Positions 1 through 6,300 of a stretch of DNA of 6,624 nt are shown one piece after another. Location of the stretch: the NCBI GenBank assembly GCA_030426005.1, contig JAUHZM010000173.1:1-6624 (forward strand), given 5' to 3'. Position numbers and translations under genes: made by a program. The DNA comes from Gammaproteobacteria bacterium (GTDB lineage Bacteria; Pseudomonadota; Gammaproteobacteria; Arenicellales; Arenicellaceae). Below the pieces are notes generated by a model. That model saw only the letters and a list, made by a program, of their open reading frames with translations. It had not been told where the DNA came from and did no database searches. The first letter of the stretch is position 1; every line of letters starts with the position of its first letter.

Positions 1-1
1 A

Positions 2-1372
2 GAATCGATCTACGAGCTCTATTTTGATGATACAAATTGGACGAAGCACAATAACGTACCATTCGCGAGGTGTGTCACGCCAACAGATGACCTTTCTATC
101 CACCCAGAGGCAATAAAAAGACTATTTTTATTCGCTAAAATGTATCAAACAGAAAAAGGGTCACTGTTGCTATTGGAGCCAGACGATTTTCCCGAAACTA
201 ATGGTAGTTTCAAACACCAGGTGATTATTTTTAGTGAAGAATTTAACTCTTTTGAGGTAGTCAGTCCTAATGTAAGCTTCCCTAATTACATCGACACAAG
301 GCTAGGTTTATATCTTGAGTTGGGTTTCGAAACAACCACTCGACTAACTAAAGATTTCGAAGCGCAATGGGTGCTAAGTTATCAGCGAAAAGATATTACG
401 CCTTCTGGTTTGCACTACCACTTCGGTAGAAAAAAGTTTTCATCAGAGAATTTTGCGAATGTCCTCGTTTTAAACACCTCCTCTTACCATGTCCACCGAA
501 TGAAAATAGAACAAGGGTTTATTGATGACACGGATGAGATTGGTGACATCGAAGTACCAGATCACTATCGAGAAAAAGGGCGCTTGGTCGGTCTGGATAT
601 CGAGAAGCCTGAGCTGTTGTGGGAACGAGTGTTTGACTATCAAGTTGATGATATTGCGTCGGTGATGGGCGACCGAGTTTTGGTCACCTCGGAGCGCTAC
701 CTGTTTATTTTAAACCCCGCAAATGGGGAAATCGAACGAGAATGGGACTCAGGGATTCGAGACTCGGACAAAGTCGAGACTGGTTCAAATACCTTGCTGA
801 GCGTTGGTGATACGGTCTTTTTGTTTAGCTATTTAGATCGCCGAATCCAAATATACGATGCAAAGACGATGACGCTTCAGCGCACTATTGATGGCAATGA
901 AGCCGGTTATGCGTTTGGCGCTGGTCGTACCCGCGTGTACGGTAAGCGCGTGCTAGTCCCCGTTGATCTTGTCTACCAACCCTTCGGCGGCGGCGCATTT
1001 TTAGTGATTGATTTAGACAACTTAGATGCAGAGCTCGAAGTAGAGCAGGGGCCAGAGCTTCAAATCACTGAGCCTACACCAGAAAACCCTGGTCCGATCG
1101 TTTGCGAAGTCGATTATCCTGATTGGGGGAAAGCATTAAGATTTGCCGAGCGAGAGTTAGTCAATCGCGTGGTATTCAAAAGTGGAATTGATGAACGAAA
1201 GTACTACAAACCCAGAGTCGTAAAACTGATCTATTCAGGCTACGAGGCAGACAAAGCGTTGGTGCAAGAGAAGCTTGAGATCTTCAAACAACGTTTTGAA
1301 AAAATGATCGATGAACCGTTGGTGCCGGGTATTGCGTTGCCGCCAGTCACGGTTGAGTATGAGTTAGCCTGA
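2..1372 (+). CDS. Beta-propeller-like hypothetical protein, 5'-truncated by window edge
   Basis: The frame is open from base 2 to the TGA at 1370-1372, giving 456 visible residues. The first in-frame ATG is at 140, but the 46 codons before it contain no stop and no Shine-Dalgarno sequence precedes that ATG, so the true start is probably left of the window. The middle (about residues 190-340 of the visible part) alternates short hydrophobic strands with turns, as in PQQ/WD40-like propeller blades: GRLVGLDIEKPELLWE, then DRVLVTSERYLFILNPANGE, then RRIQIYDAKTMTLQRTI. These resemble BamB/quinoprotein-type blades in which a value is stored, displayed and compared. The last 90 or so residues, after a Pro-rich linker (EPTPENPGP), are charged and partly helical (ALVQEKLEIFKQRFEKM) and I do not recognise them. 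No export signal can be judged because the N-terminus is missing. The gene is convergent with the beta-helix gene downstream. Function unknown; the propeller fold is inferred from pattern only. Confidence 0.8.
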   Translation, partial: ESIYELYFDDTNWTKHNNVPFARCVTPTDDLSIHPEAIKRLFLFAKMYQTEKGSLLLLEPDDFPETNGSFKHQVIIFSEEFNSFEVVSPNVSFPNYIDTRLGLYLELGFETTTRLTKDFEAQWVLSYQRKDITPSGLHYHFGRKKFSSENFANVLVLNTSSYHVHRMKIEQGFIDDTDEIGDIEVPDHYREKGRLVGLDIEKPELLWERVFDYQVDDIASVMGDRVLVTSERYLFILNPANGEIEREWDSGIRDSDKVETGSNTLLSVGDTVFLFSYLDRRIQIYDAKTMTLQRTIDGNEAGYAFGAGRTRVYGKRVLVPVDLVYQPFGGGAFLVIDLDNLDAELEVEQGPELQITEPTPENPGPIVCEVDYPDWGKALRFAERELVNRVVFKSGIDERKYYKPRVVKLIYSGYEADKALVQEKLEIFKQRFEKMIDEPLVPGIALPPVTVEYELA

Positions 1373-1399
1373 CATACTTTAAGATATCATCTCTGCATT

Positions 1400-1438
1400 G
1401 TGATTAAGTGTTACCAATTCGAATCTAATCATAATCAC
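1400..1438. other. Weak inverted repeat in convergent gap
   Basis: GTGATTA (1400-1406) and TAATCAC (1432-1438) form a perfect 7-bp inverted repeat around a 25-nt loop that itself holds the palindrome ATTCGAAT (1417-1424). It lies between two genes that end towards each other, where a bidirectional terminator would be expected. The stem is AT-rich, the loop is long and no T-run follows on either strand, so it is not a classic intrinsic terminator. The rest of the 122-bp gap shows nothing else. Confidence 0.2.
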
Positions 1439-1494
1439 GGTTAACGCAAACTATAGGGATTCGGGTGTGGCTTGTCGCTGTGGAGCACTCGCTG

Positions 1495-2925
1495 TTACAG
1501 GCAAAATACGACGGTTTTATTTTCTCTTGCTGGCACCACAAAACAGGTTTCCGACTCACCGAATTTTGATTCAATTGCACCGATGTCGCAGGCCTCTCCA
1601 ATTGGTCGGGATTCTCCGCGCTGATCAGGCCGGTAATCTGTTTCTGTTCCTAGAATCGCAGTAGTACCTCGGCAACCGGCGAAGGATAGGAAAATTGGAA
1701 ACGAACCACCGATCTCAAAATCAACGCCCGTATTGAGAGCAGGGCTGCTCGGCGTGAGTTCATGACTTAAGGTTGGTCCGCCATTATCTTGCAGCGGCCC
1801 AATAATCTGTTCTAATGGTTTGCTGTCAGCGGTATTGCTGGTCATGAGAATGTTGTCCGACAAAAACTCGGAGAGATTAGTCGCTTGAGAGTAGGTGACT
1901 GCACTGCTACCCAATACATTATTAAAAAGCGATGCGCTTTGCAGCGTCGCGGTGTTGCGTACCCATACTTCATGACCATCTTCGCCAGCCGAATTGCCGC
2001 TGATAATTGAATTCCTCATCGTAAGACTATTTGCGGCAGTGCTGTTGCTGGTAAAGACCCATATCCCGCCGCCTTGAGTCGCGGCGGTGTTTTCTGTCAC
2101 CGTCGTGTTGATCAATGCCAGTGTCGTGCTTGGTGTTCCGCCGATCGCCAAACCGCCACCCGAATCGAGCGATTGGTTGTTCGAAATGGTCGAATCAAAA
2201 ATAACGACGCTATTGTTTACTTCCTGCAATATAGCCCCACCGAGACCGCCGTTACTGGCGTTCCCCCGAGCGGTATTGTTGTGGAATGCGCTCCTATACG
2301 CCGTCAACCTTGGTGACGTATCAGCGCAACTGCCGTTTAGGAATATGGCACCACCGCCAGTGGCTCTATTGCCGGACAACTCGACGTCTTCGAGTACGAC
2401 TTCGCCGCCGCAAAAGATATAGATTGCACCACCATTAAACTGGCTAAGCTCGCCGCCCCTCAATGCCAGATTCTTGAGGGTAAGATGGCCGCCGTGGCGA
2501 ACGAGAAAATGTCGATAATTATCTGCACCGAAAGGGCGCGAGATGACTTGTAGCTGACTGAGCGTACCGGTAATGGTGATGTCCGAAGTAATATCGGGTA
2601 GGGTAGTTCCCCCATAAACAGTGCTGAAATTCATTACAAAGGGGCCTAGGCTGTAGTCCTGAATTATTGGTGACAGCAGTATTGTGTCTTGGCTGGACCC
2701 TCCGGTTCGAGTGCAACTGCCAATATTCGAATCGGTATTAGCGGACTCGATTGCTTCCGCGAGGTCACAACCCGAAGCACCAAGCTGCGCATTAACAATA
2801 ATGGATGCTGCGTTGGCCAAAGTAAGGAAGCAGCTTAGAAAGATGCTGAATCCAACGAATTTGATTCTCCTCAGCGTTGTGGCACACCGAGGCCTCAAAC
2901 CGAAGATTTTAGTAAATTGTCGCAT
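1495..2925 (-). CDS. Secreted right-handed beta-helix protein with choice-of-anchor Q-type C-terminus
   Basis: The 476-residue reading starts at the ATG at 2925-2923; an in-frame GTG at 2946 would add seven residues. Neither has a clear Shine-Dalgarno, and ATG is chosen as the stronger codon nearer the signal peptide. A basic n-region (ending TTLRRIK) and a hydrophobic core (FVGFSIFLSCFL) lead to a likely signal peptidase site after LTLANA (residue 39). Residues 53-63, CDLAEAIESAN, match the CSLREA-type motif common at the start of such proteins. The middle has repeated Gly-rich beta-helix turns with Asn ladders: GGGAIFLNG (about 190), GGLGGAIL (226), DSGGGLAIGG (254) and QGGGIWVF (284). The end has the choice-of-anchor Q signature: GPLQDNGGPTLSHEL, SPALNTG, DQRGESRPIGEACDIGAIE (to about 452). 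A tail with two cysteines (ETCFVV...VVFCL) closes the protein. No LPXTG, PEP-CTERM or autotransporter barrel is visible. Probably an extracellular or surface protein; ligand or activity unknown. No catalytic residues of a pectate lyase type can be assigned. Confidence 0.9.
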   Translation of the reverse strand: MRQFTKIFGLRPRCATTLRRIKFVGFSIFLSCFLTLANAASIIVNAQLGASGCDLAEAIESANTDSNIGSCTRTGGSSQDTILLSPIIQDYSLGPFVMNFSTVYGGTTLPDITSDITITGTLSQLQVISRPFGADNYRHFLVRHGGHLTLKNLALRGGELSQFNGGAIYIFCGGEVVLEDVELSGNRATGGGAIFLNGSCADTSPRLTAYRSAFHNNTARGNASNGGLGGAILQEVNNSVVIFDSTISNNQSLDSGGGLAIGGTPSTTLALINTTVTENTAATQGGGIWVFTSNSTAANSLTMRNSIISGNSAGEDGHEVWVRNTATLQSASLFNNVLGSSAVTYSQATNLSEFLSDNILMTSNTADSKPLEQIIGPLQDNGGPTLSHELTPSSPALNTGVDFEIGGSFPIFLSFAGCRGTTAILGTETDYRPDQRGESRPIGEACDIGAIESKFGESETCFVVPARENKTVVFCL

Positions 2926-2979
2926 GGGTAGGTGCTTGAAGATCACGTTTTGAAACGATGGGTGATCTCAGCTTAGAGC

Positions 2980-2985
2980 AATATA
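2980..2985 (-). promoter_or_regulatory. Possible -10 element for the beta-helix gene
   Basis: On the minus strand TATATT lies about 34 nt before the GTG and 55 nt before the ATG of the beta-helix gene. It matches five of six positions of the sigma70 -10 consensus. No good -35 hexamer sits 16-18 bp upstream, so the gene may need an activator or start elsewhere. Confidence 0.22.
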
Positions 2986-3186
2986 AGTCAAACACTCAAC
3001 CAGCCAGATGGCCCCCTCATCTTAGGTTAAATGTCCAAAGTGAGCCAGCGTGTCATTGCATGGTTTGTTGCTAAACACTCACCACCAGTTTTCTTAGATT
3101 TGTTCAAAATAAATCTGAAATAGAAAAAATAATAACCAATAAAAACAATAATATAGGGTTGATATCTAAAGTAAATTAGCCTGCCT

Positions 3187-3215
3187 TTGACATTAACAAA
3201 AGTTTAGAATATCTT
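3187..3215 (+). promoter_or_regulatory. Sigma70-type promoter for the Ig-repeat protein gene
   Basis: A perfect -35 TTGACA (3187-3192) is followed after 17 bp by TATCTT (3210-3215), a four-of-six match to the -10 consensus that keeps the critical TA and final T. Transcription would start near 3222 and leave a leader of about 108 nt before the ATG at 3330. A weaker second candidate lies downstream: TTGACT (3243-3248), 18 bp, then TAAATA (3267-3272). Prediction from sequence only. Confidence 0.5.
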
Positions 3216-3239
3216 AGCCCTTTGGTTGGAAACGGAGCG

Positions 3240-3257
3240 CGCTTGACTCACCAAGCG
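3240..3257 (+). promoter_or_regulatory. Hairpin in the 5' leader of the Ig-repeat gene
   Basis: CGCTTG and CAAGCG form a perfect 6-bp stem with a 6-nt loop (ACTCAC). It would lie about 20 nt into the transcript from the predicted start near 3222 and about 70 nt before the start codon. No T-run follows, so it is not a terminator. It could stabilise the leader or be a protein site; it may equally be chance. It does not match a riboswitch class that I can name. Confidence 0.25.
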
Positions 3258-3321
3258 GTCTCTAACTAAATATCGACTCAGGGTTACACGCCCCGGAAGG
3301 CAAAATTGTTTATTTATTTGT

Positions 3322-3327
3322 AAGGGA
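3322..3327 (+). promoter_or_regulatory. Shine-Dalgarno-like site before the Ig-repeat gene
   Basis: AAGGGA lies just before the ATG at 3330, with a short gap of 2 nt from the last A (about 4-5 nt from the GG core). An in-frame TAA at 3321-3323 overlaps it, so this ATG is the first possible ATG start of the long frame and the choice is well supported. Confidence 0.55.
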
Positions 3328-3329
3328 TT

Positions 3330-6300
3330 ATGAACCTGCTCGTATCCCTTAAGCACTACTTTGACTCACGGTCTGCGCTGTTGTTATTGGCGACTTTCAC
3401 GTTCTCAGCTGTGGCATCTGCACAGTTGGATCTACGTGTGGCTGACCCTGCGAGTCTTGTGTCTGCACAGGCTGGTCAAATTAACTACGTCGCTCAGATT
3501 GGGCGTTGTAGTGATCTGGTCTCGGTGCAGGTTGGTGTGGATGGGGCGGCCCAGTCGGTTGATTTGGAAGAGTTGGTTGCCTTGCCGGAGCAGGGCGACG
3601 CGTGTTTGGCCTATTTTCCAAACGGGATGAGTGTAGGCGAGGCGCCCTCAGTGCAGGTGCGCAGACGCAACGATGAACAGGAATCCTTAACCGAACAGTT
3701 CCAGCCTGACAATAAACTGCCTTCAATCGAATTTGATCAAGCCGCCATTGTCGGTGAACCGGGTTCGCAACGTTTAGCGGTTACTGTCTCAGCAGATGAC
3801 GACACTGATATTACACATCTCAGTTTTGACGTGGTCGGTTTACGCGCCTCGGACCTATCCACCACCGGTGGCGTTATCTTTGAGGCCAAGCAGCGAGCAT
3901 TTACCAGCACGGATGTCTCGGCTCGTGTTTACCCCGACACCGAAGGTCAGAACCAGTACACATTAAGTCTGCCGATCACCGGACAACTGAGCAACGAAGA
4001 AATAGCGTTTGATGTCGTGGTGCTCGTTGATGTGTCGGTTGTGGACGCGTCAGGCAATCAGCGTGCAATCTCTAAGGTCGCCTTCACCGGAGATTCAATC
4101 CAGGAGGAGGCGCGTGCTCTGGTGTTGCAGACCCAGGAAATCAATATCGGTGATCGTCTGCAACGACCAGTCATTATCCCATCGGTCGATTTTCAATTTC
4201 GTGGTTTGGTCGCATTACCAGGTGCCGGCAATGGCGTTAGCTATCAATCATCGCATCCGAACCTGATCACGGTAACCGCGGCTGGCACCGTGTATGCATT
4301 GGAAGAAACCGGATCGGAAAACGTGGTTATTACCGTGACATACCCCGGTTTACCCAGTGCGCAAGTTCGCGTGGTCGCGGACTTTACACGGGAATTAGCC
4401 GGTCTTGAGTTTGACGGTTTTAGTGGCGGTGACGTTTTTACACTTGAGCGCCTGAACTCGTATATTTCGTTGCCGGACCTTCAGGTGGTTTTCGATGATG
4501 GCTCAAAGTCATCGCTGTCCGGCGTGTGGAAACCCGTTATTCAGGTGGCATCAGCAGACAGCGCCTATTTAAGTGCTAATAACGACTATCAACTTAAAGC
4601 CAGCGTCGCGATTGATGGCGCCGCTCCAGCAACTATACAAGCCTATGTGCCGAATGTGCCGGAGTTGGCCGCTAGTTTAAACATTGCCGCCAGTGATGCA
4701 CCGCCGAGTGTGGCAATCGATGCTCCTAGCTCGATAGTTTCGGGTAATGAGCTTCGAGTAAAGACCGCAGTGGAAGATGATGTTGCTATTCAGCGCGTGG
4801 TGTTTCGCATGGATGGTGCAGTCGTTGGCACGATTGATTCAGCCCCGTACCAGATCGATCTACCGATCTCGGAACAGTTACAAGGGCGGACCTTGGTTTT
4901 TTCGGCTGAGGCAGTTGATTCAGCAGGTCAGAACACGGTGTCCTCAGATCACTCAGTGGTGGTCAGTAAACCAAATGTGGTGACGTTTCCTGACTACGAG
5001 TTCTCGCGTCCGCTGGATGGGCAGCGCGTAGTCGAGTCTTCGCCTACGGTATTACAGGTCGAATCTTCTCTTGGTTTGATGCCGGAGCCTGAGCAACGCA
5101 GCGGCATCACCAGTGTGGATTTCTTTTTTGACGGCACCAAAGTAGGCACGTCGACGTATCCACTGATTGAGATACGAGAATTTTTAGACGCCAATGGTCA
5201 GCCGCAACAGGAAATGTTTGAACTGTGGCAACTGCGCACTAATACTCCCAATATTGCGACCACCGAAACCTCGTTGGCAGTTGGTGCACAGGTGTCGGTA
5301 CGTGGCGGGTCGCAAAGCGCTCCAAGTCGATTACTTCGCATCATCGAAAACGGACCGCCGCGTATTAAAATTCTGGCGCCATCCAATAACAGTAGTGCCG
5401 CAGCTGGTGGCGAACTGAATGTGGCGGTAGAAGTTACCGACGATGCGTTGCACCTCGGGAGTAAGGTCGAGTTATTAATTGATGGCGCAGTGTACGCCTC
5501 GCAAGATGTCAGTAATCCAGAATTGATCGAAACTGGCTTATTGTCTCAGACTCGAACGGTGCGTTTTCAGCGACCATTAACAGACGAAGATATTGGCAGT
5601 ACGTTGCGTCTCCAGGCGCGAATTACAGACTTCCATCAGGAAGTGAACACCTCTGAGGTAGTGAGAGTGCCGGTGAAGGCAGATCAACCTCCGAGCGTGG
5701 CGATTACCAATCCAACCGAAGGTGCCGCGTTTGTATCTGGACTGCCGATTCAGTTGCGTGCGACTGCTGCTGATGATTTGGCCATCGATTATGTCGAGTT
5801 TTTGGTTAACGGACAGAATGTTGGTTCAGATTCGGTGGCACCCTATGCCGTGATCTACGAAACGGAAGAAAACGTCACCGTTGAACAGGTGTTGAGTGTC
5901 TCAGCGATTGCCTATGATTCAGGTGGGCAGCAAGCCCAGAGTAATACGGTAAAAGTGACACTCGGGCAAGATCGTGAACCGCCGGTGGTCAATATCAGCT
6001 CACCGGTGATTTCTGCGACTGATGCAGGCGATGATGTCGCGGGCGTACTGGAGCAAAGCGAATTTGTATTGAAAGTGTCAGGGTTTGACAACGTCGGTGC
6101 TGAGTTTGCACGCATTACGGGTGTTCGTTCTCTTGGCAGTCAAGGAGGCTTTCTGCTTACCGGCGACCCGAATGATGTGATCGAAGGTGAGCAAGTTCCA
6201 GTCAATAAAATACCGGGCACTTTGCGCGCCTACAGTGCTTTGGCGTTAGTCAAATCACCATCATTCGACTCCGCAACGGGCACCCAGTTTAACCGATACC

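Larger units (their letters stand above)
2947..3329. other. Divergent intergenic region between two secreted-protein genes
   Basis: These 383 bp separate the minus-strand beta-helix gene from the plus-strand Ig-repeat gene and must hold control sites for both. No reading frame in it looks like a gene. The part around 3090-3210 is strongly AT-rich, with A-tracts at 3124-3129 and 3141-3145, as often bound by nucleoid proteins such as H-NS (inference). Two small inverted repeats are visible: AGATG/CATCT at 3006-3010 and 3018-3022, and AGATTT/AAATCT at 3096-3101 and 3111-3116 with a 9-nt loop. Neither is followed by a T-run. The rightward promoter and leader are listed separately. Confidence 0.6.

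Noticed and set aside
1467..1664. Short plus-strand frame overlapping the end of the beta-helix gene
   Set aside because: It starts in the convergent gap without a Shine-Dalgarno and lies almost wholly antisense to the conserved C-terminal region.
2867..2872. Strong Shine-Dalgarno-like GAGGAG on the minus strand inside the beta-helix gene
   Set aside because: No in-frame ATG, GTG or TTG follows at a useful distance, and a start there would remove the basic n-region of the signal peptide.
2074..2953. Several plus-strand frames (2074-2316, 2087-2422, 2684-2953) opposite the beta-helix gene
   Set aside because: They are antisense shadows; the minus-strand frame has a signal peptide, repeats and a family signature, while these show no motif or ribosome site.
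3096..3118. Hairpin AGATTT/AAATCT considered as a terminator
   Set aside because: It lies upstream of both divergent genes, is AT-rich, and has no following T-run in the plus direction.
3215..3286. Possible long-range stem TAGCCCT/AGGGTTA enclosing the leader hairpin, considered as a riboswitch
   Set aside because: The left arm overlaps the predicted -10 element and would lie outside the transcript; the sequence also does not match the c-di-GMP-I riboswitch pattern I compared it with.
3361..6115. Multiple 60-90 codon frames on both strands within 3361-6115
   Set aside because: All lie inside the continuous secreted-protein frame starting at 3330 and have compositions typical of out-of-frame reading.
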